A DNA stretch of 64,000 nucleotides from Heterohyrax brucei (Eukaryota; Chordata; Mammalia; Hyracoidea; Procaviidae), in assembly GCA_028571685.1 (NCBI GenBank), contig CM053143.1:51205208-51269207 (forward strand), read 5' to 3'. Shown here in pieces: positions 1-12,600 of this stretch. The notes below the pieces were generated by a model, which was not told where the DNA came from, made no database searches, and saw nothing but the letters and a program-made list of their open reading frames with translations. Both the position numbers and the translations under genes were made by a program. Positions within the stretch are counted from its first letter, which is position 1; every line of letters begins with the position of its first letter.

Positions 1-1089
1 CTTAATCACAGGAATAGTCATGGTTTCTCTCTTATGTTTTTATTATTTGATACACTTTGCAAATATACATTTTTATCTTCTAGATTTTTCTCTGACTGTT
101 GAATAAGTACCCAATTTGGGAAACAGTTACATTTTGCCAAATAAACTATTGTTTAACTGCTAATTATGTCCCAAAACAAGTGACTACAACTCATACAACT
201 CAGTACTTACACTCACAGAGTTCATAAAGTTGTGGAAGACACACAATGTCATTTTACCAAGTACTTCCATAGGTATTGTCACAACAAAAACAGTAGAAGG
301 CAAGTTAAATGTAGTGGGGTAAGGGATGCAGTGATGAGCAGCTGTAGTAACTTTTTGAATAGAGGAGAGTCATGACCATGATGAGATTCCATCTGAAGCT
401 AATCCAGATGTGTTAACACTGGAACTTGGAACTTGGGCAGCCCCTGAGAACGGAGAAGGGTTAAGTATAACTTTCTGAAGAAAAGAATCAAGGTTCTTAC
501 AGATTAGATAGAAAATGTTAAGGATTACAGGAGGTGGTTGTGGATGAGTGCCAGGTTTTGAGTCTAGAGTGTTATCAGGAAATAGGAGAACCAGAATAAT
601 GCAGTATTGTTTTCCAAGCCCAGTTCAAGTAACAAATACATTGGCAGGTTAAAGTGATACATACCAGACCACGATAAAACACTATTTCCAATGACAGTTT
701 TTGGACTATACTTAGTAGGTATATTCTAAAGAGAAGAAAGAGTGCCCTAGAAATTTAAAACTTAGTAATTTTATTTTTAGTGGAATATTGATACTGTTAT
801 TTTGAAAATTTTTAATGTATATTGCAAGGTAAAAGAAATAATTATGTTAACATTGTTAGCAACCAACATTTTCATTGTAATAGAAAAAGAGAATCAAATA
901 TAAAATGAAACGTTAAATTCAAACTCTGTAATACAAAGTTTGAAGTGAAACTATCAGTTAAATCTATGATTTTTTGTTTGTTTGTAAAAGTATGTGTTTT
1001 CTAGTGCTGACCACTGAAGAGTTGTAAAGCACTAAAAACTAGTAATAAAGACTACCACTAATACCCAAATTATGACCTAGAGTACTATT
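1..1089. other. MFSD8 intron 8, no recognisable element
   Basis: AT-rich non-coding sequence at the left edge. No exon-like frame, no clear repeat by eye. Confidence 0.5.
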
Positions 1090-1680
1090 TCCTAGTAAAG
1101 GGAACCATAGCATCATGGAGAAATGGCTTATTTCAAGTCTGAGGCAGTAATTGTACAAAGATGAGCCTGGTCTGTCATGTTATGCAACAAGGCAAAAAAA
1201 GATATTAAGGGAAAATGGAGTTTTATCAAAAGGACACAAGCCAAGTTGAAAGGCTTCCACTGGCTAAGAATGGGACAATTTGAGTATTGCATGACTATAA
1301 TTGATAGAAACTTTTTGGATACACCTATGAGTTAGAAACAATATTCTTAAAAAGAGAGCAAACAAAAAACCATTATTGGACTTCCATGCAGGTTTCTAGG
1401 GTATATACATCATTCTGGAAATCAGTTTAAATAAAGAGGAATTATCAAGCATTTCTTTTGTCTTTTTCATAAGAATTATACTTCAGGATAGCCAATAGTG
1501 GATGAGGGAAAGTTCTTGTGAATATAAGAATTACAGCCAGGAAATGCAAAATAAATCTTAGAACTAGAAAATCATTTTACAGTTTCTAATGAACTAATGA
1601 ATCTAGGGAGCAAAATTACTTTGTGAAGGTTAACAGGTAAATGTATAATGGAGAATCACCCTGATGATACCTGAACTCAT
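1090..1680 (+). repeat. Ancient L1 (L1M-type) 3' UTR, sense
   Basis: Contains the diverged L1M 3' UTR signature GACACAAGCCAAGTTGAAAG, then TTCCACTGGCTAAGAATGGG and ACAATTTGAG. Confidence 0.5.
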
Positions 1681-1689
1681 TGATCAGTC

Positions 1690-1870
1690 TTTCTTGTTTG
1701 TTTTTGAGACTGTACACAACATAATATACACTCAGCTGTTTCTACATGTACAGTACAGTGACAGTTGATTTTCTAGTTGTGCAATCATTCTCACTTTCCT
1801 TTTCTGGGTTTTTTTTTGTTGCTTATAACAAACTCAGTGCCCCTTAGGGTTCCTATCTAATCTTTCTAGT
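1690..1870 (-). repeat. Fragment of afrotherian-style L1 3' UTR, antisense
   Basis: Shares its order of motifs (acataatatacac..., gcaatcattctcac..., taggg) with the longer antisense copy near 37,230-37,400. Boundaries are uncertain. Confidence 0.35.
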
Positions 1871-1929
1871 TGTTATCATCATTTTGATACCATATAGATA
1901 GTTTTTAAACAGCATAATGCTCTAGGCAT

Positions 1930-1952
1930 TTTTTTTTTTTTTTTTACTAGTT
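1930..1952. repeat. Poly-T tract
   Basis: Uninterrupted T run of about 16 nt; an old retrotransposon tail or simple repeat. Confidence 0.6.
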
Positions 1953-2639
1953 AAGCTAAACTACCGTTTGGTTTTAAGAAGACTTAAAGAGCAAAGTGTT
2001 TTGCACAATAAAATATTTAAAATAACATCCAATAGAGAACATGAGTCTAGCTCCAAGTTGTGACTAGATCCTTGTAGCTGGGAAGGTCACAACCCTATGC
2101 TGAATGTTTAAGGTGTTAAATTCCTCAAGTACACTAGTCTATTTTGAAATCCCACTTATTACCAGAAAAGGAACTCCGTCTTTAGACTGTTGAGATAGAA
2201 AAACAGGCACTATTTTGGAAAAAAAAAAAAAAACTATAGAAACTTAATGTGCTTTAGGAAAGTAATTTCTTGCCTAGTTTCAAAGTCCATTTAAGCATTG
2301 ATGAATTTCAAACTAGGTTTGTATGTTTGAGTCTCAAGTGATAATAAGCTTAATGATGACTATATATAAAGATGAGAGAGAAGAGGTTTTATTTTTGTGT
2401 ATTTATGTAAAAGGCTGAGAACTTACTGACCTAAAAGTACTAAAGTTTGGAAAATGTAAGTTAGTGGTATAAGAAGATATGTGAGGATTAAGAACAAAGA
2501 GGAAATGTTCAGTAAACACAAAGACATTTAAAAAAATGTCCCTTCAACTTACGTGAAAACGCGTAACAGAAAAGTTGAACTAATTGTATAAGGGAAAGCC
2601 ATGTACCTGCCACTTAAATTCAGTAAATGTTAACGTGTA

Positions 2640-3200
2640 GTGTGTAGTTGTCTGTGTTACACAACTGTCTTTGTGTTTATCTTTTTTTTGTTGTCAAGCC
2701 ATTTGAAAGTAAGTTGCAGGCATCATACTTCAGCTCTGAGTAACAGTGTACATTGCTTAACAGTAAGAACACATCTTCAGAACTCTCCTAAAATAAGAAA
2801 TACTTTCTTAATAACATCTAATATACAGATTATATTCAAATTTCCCTGGTTTTTAAAAATGTCTTTTATAGCTAGTTTTTTAAAAAAAGTTCTGACCTGT
2901 CAGACTTTATGCATTGTACTTGATTGTTATGTCTCTTTAGTTTCTTTTAATCTAGAAGAGTTTTATCATGACATTAACTTTTTTAATAGAACAGACCAGT
3001 TGCATTATAGAATGCCCCACATTTTTTATTTCTCCGGTTACTGCCTCATAGTATTGTTTAACTTGTTCCTCTGTTGCCTTTCCCTTAGCCTGGAAATTGC
3101 CTCTCTATGCTTAATCTGAGTCAGGTTAAGCATTTTAGGCAGGAATATTGTTTAGGTTATGCTTTGTGTATAATTTGGCTGACACAGTTATTACTAATGG
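2640..3200 (-). repeat. Ancient L1 fragment, antisense
   Basis: Matches the antisense L1M pattern: TTCAAATTTCCCTGG, GTTATGTCTCTTTAGTTTC, GAATGCCCCACATTTT, TTTAACTTGTTCCTCTGTTG. An open frame of 159 codons here is a by-product and not a gene. Confidence 0.5.
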
Positions 3201-3998
3201 TGACTTAGATCACTTGCGTAAGTGACAGCCACATTTCTCCTCCGTAACATTTTCCTTTCCCTTTTGCAATAGCACATAAAGCTGTTGGGTGATGCTTCAG
3301 CATCATGCAGATAGCGAACTTTTGCCTATGGTTTTAATATCTGCTGATGACTTTCTGAATGCATTATTTCATTGGGATTGCAAATTGTGACTTTTCTAAT
3401 TCTCTCAGTTCTTACACATTTATTAGCTGGTATTCTTCTGTAAAGAAGAGTTGTCCCTCAGCACCTGGAGGTGAACTACTGTTGTTCTAGAAAGGCAGAG
3501 TAAATATTTAAATGTTTCCTGTTGTTACCAGTTTCAGAGTAAGGTGGTGATGTAGTAGTAACAAAAAGTTTTTTCAGTGAAGTTGGACCAGCTACTAGTG
3601 GTCTCATACCAGGAATACACAGCCGGGCCTTGGAAAGCCTTGTAACTGGTAATAATGATTCTGTAAAAAAATTGAAAGCATATCTCCCAACTTGTTTAAG
3701 TATAATTCTCACCTCCAGTGAGGTGCCTACTTGAACTGATTAATTCATATAAGCAAGTTATCCTTTGATGGCTTAACATAAGTAATAATTTTAATTTAAA
3801 AATTCTTTGAAGAATATATATCAGTGTTACAAAGAGTATGTATTGAGTTGTATCAGATAATGCAAATGTACTATTCTACAATTTTTTTCCTTTTGTTTTT
3901 CTTCACATGTTTGAAAGTATTTATATATATAAGAGCAGTCTTGATGATGGAGCATTGATTCATAATAATAGAGGTGTTGTGTATTCAAAGTTGTGGAA
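3201..3998. other. MFSD8 intron 8, unassigned
   Basis: No exon signature or repeat I can name; mildly AT-rich. Confidence 0.4.
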
Positions 3999-4162
3999 AC
4001 CCTGGTGGCATAGTGGTTAAGTTCTGTTACTGCTGACCAAAAGGTCAGTGGTTCAAATCTCTCAGGTGCTCCTTGGAAACTGTGGGGCAGTTCTACTCTG
4101 ATTACAGGGTCACTGTGAGTTGAACTGACTCAGTGGCAGTGGATTTGCTTCTGGTTTTTATA
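3999..4162 (+). repeat. AfroSINE, full length
   Basis: Starts GGAAACCCTGGTGGCATAGT, retains box-B-like GGTTCAAATCT, and ends GGCAGTGGATTTGCTTCTGG plus T-rich tail. Gives the family's tRNA head, core and RTE-like tail. Confidence 0.92.
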
Positions 4163-4573
4163 ATTAACATTAAACAAATTAGATATTGAAATCTCCCCCA
4201 AATCAAAGAAGACAAATGAAATCACAAAAAGGCAGCTTAATTACATTTAGCACATACTACTTGAAGACAATGACTGTGGTTTTTACCTTGGATATTTTTG
4301 CCAGTGGCACAGATGGCAATGTTATATATACTTACATGAGAATTTGTTGATTGCAGTTTAAAAAATGCACTAGTTTGACAGTTCTTCAAGAAGTTGAACA
4401 CAGAATTACCATATGACCCTAGTTGTATACTCAAAAGACTTGAAGCAAGGGCTCAGATACTTGTGTACCAATCTTCATATTAGCATTAGTCACAGTAGTC
4501 AAAAGGTGGAAACAACCCAAATGTCTGTCAATGAATGAATGGATAAACAGAATGTGATACATACATATATGTA

Positions 4574-4591
4574 TATGTGTGTGTGTGTGTT
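4574..4591. repeat. (GT)n microsatellite
   Basis: About eight GT units inside the L1 relic, in an AT/GT-rich stretch. Confidence 0.7.
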
Positions 4592-4742
4592 TCTATGTAT
4601 ATAATGGAATATTATTCAGCCCTAAAAAAGAATGAAACTCTGACAAATACAATAGGGATGAGTCTTGAAAACATTATGTTAAATGAAATATGGCAGACAC
4701 AAAGGGACAAATATTACACAGTCTGCTTATATGAGTTACCTA

Positions 4743-4919
4743 AACAAACAAACAAACAAGTCTGTTACCATGGAGTTGAAACAACTCACAATGACCCGGT
4801 AGAGCAGAACAGAGTAAGACTGCCCCATAGGGTTTCCAAGGAGCATCTGTTAGATAAAAACAGCTGAACCTTTGGTTAGCCACCATAGCTCTTAACCACC
4901 ATGTCACCAGGGTTTCCCT
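4743..4919 (-). repeat. AfroSINE nested in the L1 relic
   Basis: Reverse complement gives the AfroSINE with tail (TTTG)n. Imperfect duplicated target TGAGTTACCT / TGAGCTACCT flanks it, so it postdates the L1. Confidence 0.88.
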
Positions 4920-5699
4920 GAGCTACCTAGAATAGGCAAAATCATAGAGATGTAGGTTAGAGGTTATGTGGTAGGAGGAATGGGGAGTTGTTGCTTAATC
5001 ATTACAAGGTTTCTGTTTGAAGTGATGGACGTGTTTTAGAAATAGATAGTTATGGCTGTACAACATTGTGAATGTAATTAATGCCACTGAATTGTACATT
5101 TAAAATGATTAATTTTATGTTGTTATATATGTTACTATGATTGTTTTAGAAGTACAGTAGTGCATAAATATTTAAATTTGTGTCTGGCCCTCCTTTGTGA
5201 ACATCTTCCAGAGTACATACACACTTAAAAAGTATAAATGAATACAGTCTTGTATTATTACCTGGCTTACTCTGAAAAAGTAGATAAATTACAGAATGAC
5301 GTGATGAATGTATATGAGTGGAGGTGTATGTGTGGCCTTACACTCTTCTCAATTATATCAAGAATGGCTTATGTTGACTGTGTAACTTAACCACATAGTT
5401 CAAGATGACAAGTGAATTCACTTACTTTATATAAAACCACCATCAAATTTTGACTTTTTTTGTAAAAACATGATAATGATTTTTACTAATAATATTTTAA
5501 TAGCAATGAAATTCAGGGTTATCAAATTGAAATTCAGAATATCAATTGAAATGAATATAGAACTGAGAACCTATTAATCAACTAGTTGACATCTTTATGC
5601 AATCCTTGTAAATTTAAAATTTATCTTAGGTGTGTTCGGAAAAAATCTGCAACTGAGATTTGAAGCAAAGGTATTTAGTTTAAGTTCACTTTATTATAA

Positions 5700-5757
5700 A
5701 AATCCACTGCCATCAAGTCAGGTCCGACTCATAGTCACCCTAGATAGAATTCTGTAA
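5700..5757 (-). repeat. AfroSINE 3' fragment
   Basis: Only the tail half is present (AATCCACTGCCATCAAGTCA on +). Confidence 0.75.
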
Positions 5758-6215
5758 TACACATTATTTTTCAAATTATACTTTAAATGAAGGTTTACTG
5801 AGCAAACTGGCTAATTAAACACTTATTTTATGACATTGGTTACCAACGCCACAACATGTCAACACTCTTCCCTTTTTGTCTTGGGTTATTACCAGCTTTC
5901 TTGGCCCTCTTGCCTTTACTCTGTGCCTGTGGGGTGGTGTGCCTTCTAATCTCTGGTTGAAGGGTGAATCTCAGGAGTGACTTCATTTCTGAGCTGCAAG
6001 TGTGTCTGGGGGCACTACTACTCTCAGGGTCTCTTCGGTCTGTCAGACCAGTAAGTGTGTTTTTTTTTTTTTGGAGTTAGAGTTTTTGTACATTTTCTTC
6101 AGCTCTGTGTTGTATCCTCAATTATGATCCCTGTCAGAGTAGTAAGCAGTAGTAGCCAGGCATCATGTTGGTGTGCAGGACTCAGTCTGGTGGAGGCTAT
6201 AGTACTTGCATAAAA
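5758..6215 (-). repeat. Afrotherian-style L1 3' UTR, antisense
   Basis: Same antisense motif order as 58,490-59,290: AGGTTTACTGAGCAAAC, ACAACATGTCAACACTC, GTGTCTGGGGGCACTACTAC, GGACTCAGTCTGGTGGAGGC. Confidence 0.6.
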
Positions 6216-6502
6216 TACATTCTCATTTTGGATTGAGACAGCAAGCAGAAAGGAATTAAAAATGTGAATATACACGGTACTTAACAGAATTTAAATGTAT
6301 CTTCTAGGGAGAAAATTCAGTTTAGTTTTTAAAGCCATTTAAAATTCTTTTTCTCTTATGTATTTTTTTTACTTTACAGTTTCATTAAAACCTAAAAATT
6401 ATTTTGAATATAGAACTTGATAAATACAATTTCTGTATTATTGTAAGATCGTAGCTAAATTAGATGTGTGGGTAATTTTACTTGTCTTCTGTTTACTTAT
6501 AG

Positions 6503-6611
6503 CAAGTACAAATGAAGTTGATATACCCCAAGGAAATATTGATCAAGTTGCTGTTGTGGCCACTAATGTTCTATTTTTTGTGGTTCTGTTTATCTTTGCC
6601 CTTTTTGAAAC
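6503..6611 (+). CDS. MFSD8: MFSD8 exon 9
   Basis: Acceptor TATAG and donor GTAAGT flank a 109-nt exon. It starts with the last two bases of an Ala/Ser-region codon and ends two bases into Thr. It encodes [11 protein letters not shown] followed by the hydrophobic start of TM7 ([20 protein letters not shown]). The length equals human exon 9. Confidence 0.96.
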
Positions 6612-9600
6612 GTAAGTTTTATTCTGTCTTCATTCAAATGAGATTATGTATTAATCTGTGTTTCTTAAATGCAGCAGTATGCATGTAGATATTATTGAAA
6701 ATCTCATGCAAGACAAATATTTTACAGTGATGTAAAAAGCATGTATAAATTTTGTGATCTTTAATGTAAATGTAGTTAATTCTGTAAACATAATCTTACT
6801 ATTTTATCTTCCTCATAAAAGAATCTGTTTCACTAGTTTTTTCCTTTTTTTTTCTTTCTTTTTTATTTAACATGACTGAGTGAAAATGTACATTCCTGTA
6901 TAAATTTACATGCCCACCTATATGCAGCTTCCACTGCTCTCCCTGTCCAGTGACAGCACACTATTCCTCTCTGCTCCATACATGTCTCATCCTCCCAACA
7001 GTCTCCTTTCCGCTCCTCTCCACTCACTCTCCTTCCTCCAGCCAGAGGTCAGCAGGATGATATCCTATAGATGTATAGAACCATAAAGTGCAACCAATAT
7101 ATGGTCACTCTGCATTGCCAAGTCCAATCCATTCCTGTCCAAAGAGTGGACCTTTGTTATAATTTATGGGTAAGGGCAGCATCAGGGCTGGGGCCATGCT
7201 CTCAGGGGAACCCCGAAACCGCTGGACCATCAATTGAGGTTTTTTAGTGGAGATCTCAGGATGCAACCATTTTTATTCTTGTGTTGCCAGTGAGACTCAA
7301 CCTAGTGAGCTCCATCGTGGTTATCACTGGTGGTGGCCAGGCACCATCCGGTTCTTCTGGTCCCAAGTCGATGAAGGTACCCACTCTTGCGGGTCTCTCT
7401 GTATTCTAGGTTGTCTTTACCCCATGTTGTTTTGGTCCTCGGTGAGCATCCGTTCCTGCTAAGTTGGGCCCATTTTCTGTGTCCTCGGATGGCAGCTGGG
7501 CAGCTTTTAAGACCCCAGACGCCACTCACCGATGTGGGGTGCAGAGAGTTCTCTTAGCAAAATGCTAGTTGTGCCAATTGGCCTCGATTTTGCCTAAGAG
7601 CATGGTCCCCTGCCCCCTGCTCCAGCTGCTCTATCCTTGCAATATTGGGTTAAGATGAAAGGAGTACTCAGGTTATGCTGAAGTCCGCTTAATGTTGTTC
7701 TTGTTTCTAATGTGTGCTATCACCGCTTTCTCCCAACCAGATTTCTAGCAACTATCTAAACTAAACCCTCCCCCCCTCACCCTTCCTCCCTCCCCTCCCT
7801 TGCAGCTGTCAAAGAGTCTTTTCTTCTATACACAAGTCTGTTTTTGAGATCTTACCGTAGAGGTCTCATACAGTATTTGTCCCTTGTCGCTGACTACTTC
7901 ACTCAACATAATGTCTTCCAGTTGAAACCAGGTTGGGAGATGTTTTGTGGAATCATCGTTATTCTTTATCGTTGCGTAGTGCTCCATTGAGTATATGTAC
8001 CATAGTTTACCTATCCATTCTTCTGTTGTTGGTAGTTTTCTCCCTTTTTGAAAACCCTGGTGGCTTAGTGGCTAAAGCTGCCAATCAGAAGATTGGCATT
8101 TCAAATCTGCCAGGTGCTCCTTGGAAACTCTATAGGGTAGTTTTACTCTGTCTATAGGGTCGCTATGAGTCAGGATCAACTTGACAGCAGTGAGTTTGAT
8201 TTTGGTTTTTAGCCCTTCATCTGAGTTTTATGATGAATACAATTTTAAACTATATTAGTACCGTAATTTAACTATAAGCTATATAACTCCCTGCTTATGT
8301 ATTACATAAATTAGATAACAGTGTGTCAAACCCACTGCTGTCCCTTTGCTTCCAACTCATAGTGACACTATAGGTCAGGGTAGAACTGTCCCACAGTTTC
8401 CAAGGAGCCCTTGGTAGATTTGAACTGCTGACCTTTTGGTTACCAGCTGTAACACTTACACTACCAGAGTTTCCATACAGTGTACAGTAGCCATTTTAAC
8501 TCTATATAAGTCTTGATCTTGAAATAACACTAGTAAAATATATTACAAAATATATTACTGTCTTGTTGACCTTTACCATATCACTCATTTGATTTTTAAA
8601 GACCTTTCCATTAAATCATTAAATTCTCATTATAAAATTTCCAAACAGTATTATTTTGTTTCCACATCTGTTCCTTTCCTGAGAAGTAAGCGTTTCTACT
8701 AATACCTCTGTGTGTTTTTCATGCAGCTCTCCATGTGGGCACGTGTTTGTGTGTGTATGTACATGTATGTCTATTAAACTAACACAAAAGATGCGGTATT
8801 ACCCTCTGACAACTTAGTTTATTCACTTATCAATACACTGTGATATTGTTATGCCAGTGCATGTAGATGTGTCTTTGTCTTCAAAATTATAGAAATACAT
8901 GAACACTTCAGCACATCTAATTTTAAAATTTAAAATGGCAGGGTTTTTTTCCAGAACATGTATTTTAAATGCATTTCAATTCTGTTATATAACCACTTAA
9001 TAGAATGAGATAGAAAGTAGAAGAAGAGGCTTGGTCAAGGAAGGAGACAGGTAACCACATAAAGGAAGAGACACCTTTTGAGATAGGAAGAACAATATAT
9101 ATATTCAACGCAGGGATGAGGAGACTGAGGAAGAGGAAAAAATACAGGTTCTGATAACTGTAGTAACATTATTTCATTGAAAAGAGACCAGTATAAACCA
9201 CAATATAGCCATAATTAGTTATGTTAGAATGGTAGGAGTTTTGGTTGATTTCTTTTTCTGTTGAAATTTCTGCAGTGTGGCTAATAATTAAGTATGAAAA
9301 ATAGCAATGCAAATTCAGCAACTTATCTGTGTAACAACAAGGAGCCCTGGTGGCGGTGGTTAAAGAGATAGGCTACTAACTGACAGGTCAGAGCTTTGAA
9401 CCCACTGCCACTCAGTGAGAGAAAGATGTGGCCGTCAGTTTCTGTAAAATTACAGCCCTGAAAACTTTATGGGGCAGTTCTGCTCTGTCCTGTGGGGTCT
9501 CTGTTTTATATTGACTCATTGGCAATAGTTACATATATATAACAACAGTATGTGTTTAAGACGTGTTCAGATTTTTTCTTATACAGATCTGGTGTTAAAA

Positions 9601-12600
9601 GGGATGCAGATTCATGAACGTGTAGTTGTCATAATCAAAAAAGTTTATATTTCAGCTTTGAGTAACAATGACTGATCTGAATAAAAATAAGAATAGCGTT
9701 CTTTGTTTTTTTGTTTTCTTTAGCATTGTTACTCCTTTGACGATGGATATGTATGCCTGGACTAGAGAGCAAGCCGTTTTATATGGTGGAATAATACTTG
9801 CAGCTCTTGGAATTGAGGCAGTTCTTATTTTCATGGGGATTAAATTACTTTCTAAAAAGTAAGTCATGTATTTTCTGTTTTCTTTCAAGTCTGTTTTTCT
9901 TTAAATGAAATATAAAACAGTTGATGTAAATGAATATGCTAGTAAAATAATTTAGAATTTTTTATTATTATATACTAGTTGTAGTCTGCAAGTTTGCAAA
10001 TAGATTGAAAATGTATTAAGGAAACATGGTATTTAAAGGTGTTCTGTGAATTCTTTGGTAAAGCAAACATATCTTACAAACAAAATAATTGTCTCCTGAT
10101 GTATGGTTTGGAGCCATAGTGGTGCAGTGGTTAAGATATAAGGCTGCTTACCAAAAGGTGAGCAGTTTGAACCCACCAGCCATTTCTTGGAAACCCTTTG
10201 GGTAAATTCTACTCTGTTCTATAGGGTATCTATGAGTCAGAACTAATTCATGGGAATGGGTTTGGTTTGGTTTTTATGTTAATGTGTTTTTTATATGTTA
10301 CATTTTTTCTGAATGTATTTCTGAAAATACATTTCAGAAAACATTTTTCTGCTGTGTAGTAGATGTTAAACAAGAAAAAGATTCATTAATTAACCTGTTT
10401 GGAAATTCTGGTTAAAATGACTAAACTTATTGTTCTACAGCTTTTAAGTCTTCAATATATTTACTATATCACTCACATGGCAAATATAGTGTGTTGTATT
10501 TCTTGTAATTATTTGACTACAGAACACTTTTTAAAGAAAGATTTTATAAAAGTGCAACCGTAAGGAACACACTTTAGGGGGAAATGTGTTTGTAGACAAG
10601 CTCAGTTGTATAGTTTGGGGCATTAGTTTATGAATTTAGATAGTCCTCCTAAGATTTAATGATTGTTAAAATATTTTAATAAGATTCTGTGAATGAATCA
10701 ATAATTAAGTTAATGTATATAATGAAGTGCTATAGGAGATACTACAAGGATTTCTGCTCTTATGAAACCAAGTAGAGTGGCTGACTAGCTATAAATATTC
10801 AAAGTTAAATAATAGTAAACACTTACTACATAAGTAATTGTCATGTATCTGCTGATGCACATTCTCGCAGAGTGTCTAACTCCCTACCTTCATAGAGATT
10901 ATATTCTAGTGGTGGAGGCAATAAAAAATTGAAATGTGGTGTGTGATGCGGGATACAGCAGAGGAGATAAAAGAGGATGTGGAGTGGGTGGGTGGAGCAG
11001 GGCAGTGTTGTATGTGATAACCTGGTCAAGGAAGGAAACCCTGGTGGCGTAGTGGTTTAAGTGTTGTGTCTGCTAATTGAAAGGTCAGCAGTTCAAATCC
11101 ACCAGGCGCCCCTTGGAAACTCTATAGGGCAGTTCTGCTCTGACCTATAGGGTCGCTATGAGTCAGACATGACTCAGTGGCAGTGGATTTGGTTTTTTTG
11201 GTTTGGTCAAGAAAGAATGAGGAAGTTATATTTAAGCAGACAACTCAGTGAAGTGAGAGAACAGCCAGGCAATGGCCTGGAACTCTGCCCCTTCCCCTGA
11301 GGGAGGGGTAGTACAGAGGCCTTTGGGACAGAGCTTTTCTCTTTAAGGAACAAGCAGGAAGGCCCTTTTGGCCAGAGTGGAATGAGAAATGGGCAAGGGT
11401 TAGAAAACGCTAGAAAAAATAGATATTCTGACAGTGATGAGAAGCCTTTGGTTTTGTTTTACTTTTTATTAAGGGAAATTTTCAATGTATCCAAAAGTAT
11501 AGAGACTACCATTTAGTAAGCCTCTAATAGCCATTACCCAGCTTCAACAGTTATAAACTCTTCAGAATCACTGTTTCATCTATACCTCCCTGTGTCCACA
11601 GTCTCTACCCACTGTACCTGGATTCCAGATATCATTTCATGTCTTCATAAATATTCAGGTTGTATCTCTAGAAGTTACTGATGACATTATCACATCTAAA
11701 AAGTTTAACAGTGATTTCTTTTTAACATCATCTAATATCCAAGCAGTATTTAATTTTTCCACTTGTCAGTTTTTTTTTTTTTTTCTTTCTTTTAAATACT
11801 GCTTCACAGTTGACTTGACTCAGGATCTTAAATTTAAGACCCTTTTAATCTATAGTGTTCTCTCTTCTCCTGTCGTGGCTTGAATTGTGTTCCCCAAAAA
11901 TAAGTGTAGCAGTTGGGCTATGATTCCCAGTTCTGTGTGAGGTTCCTGTTCACTGTGAACACTGCCTGAGTGACGTTACTGAGGGAGGATGGGCGACAGT
12001 CGAGTTAGTGGGACAGGACTTAAAGTGTGGGATTGCATTGTGGTATGGGGCAGCCTCTTGTGATATAAAAGAAAAGGTGGCAAGTGGAGATTTGGGGACC
12101 TCATAGCAGCAAGATGCAGTGCTGGGAGCTGAGTATACCCTTTGGAAAAGACTGGGGTCCCTGCGCCTCAGAAGCTTCCAGTCCAGGGAAAGATGGATGA
12201 CAAGGACCTTCCTTTAGATCCAGCAGAAAAAGTCTCCCCTTGTCAGTGACACCCTGCAATTGCCCTTTTAGCCTCATGGGCTGTGACAAAATAAAAATTT
12301 CTGTTTTTAAAGCCATCCCCTCGTGTTATCTGTTGTAGCAGCACTAGATGACTAAGACATCTCTTTACAAATTGAAAAAACTAAGATGGAATGTTTATCA
12401 TTCTCTATTTTCCTAAGCTGCCCACATTTTGAATCTTGCTAGTTGTATCCCTATGGCGTTTAAAAAAAAAAAAATTTTGTGCATTACATTTCTTTAAAAT
12501 TGATAACTTAGTTCTAAAAGCATGATAAGTTTTGGGTTCAGTTTTTCAATTTGGGGGCAAGACTATACCCATTGCCATTGAGTCAATTCCAATTCATAGT

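Larger units (their letters stand above)
4370..5125 (+). repeat. Ancient L1 (ORF2 end and 3' UTR), sense
   Basis: ORF2 C-terminal relic (EYYSALKKNETLTN) then the 3' UTR with AATGCCACTGAATTGTACAT. Interrupted by the minus-strand AfroSINE at 4743-4919. Confidence 0.75.

Noticed and set aside
2640-3119. 159-codon open frame on +
   Set aside because: Lies in an antisense ancient L1 and inside MFSD8 intron 8; hydrophobic low-complexity translation, no splice context.
3999-4080. tRNA gene, from A/B-box-like sequence
   Set aside because: It is the tRNA-derived head of an AfroSINE, as in all other copies; no complete cloverleaf.
9668-9862. Alternative start for MFSD8 exon 10 at ATG 9668
   Set aside because: Upstream codons are intronic; the acceptor at 9722-9723 and human exon length define the exon.
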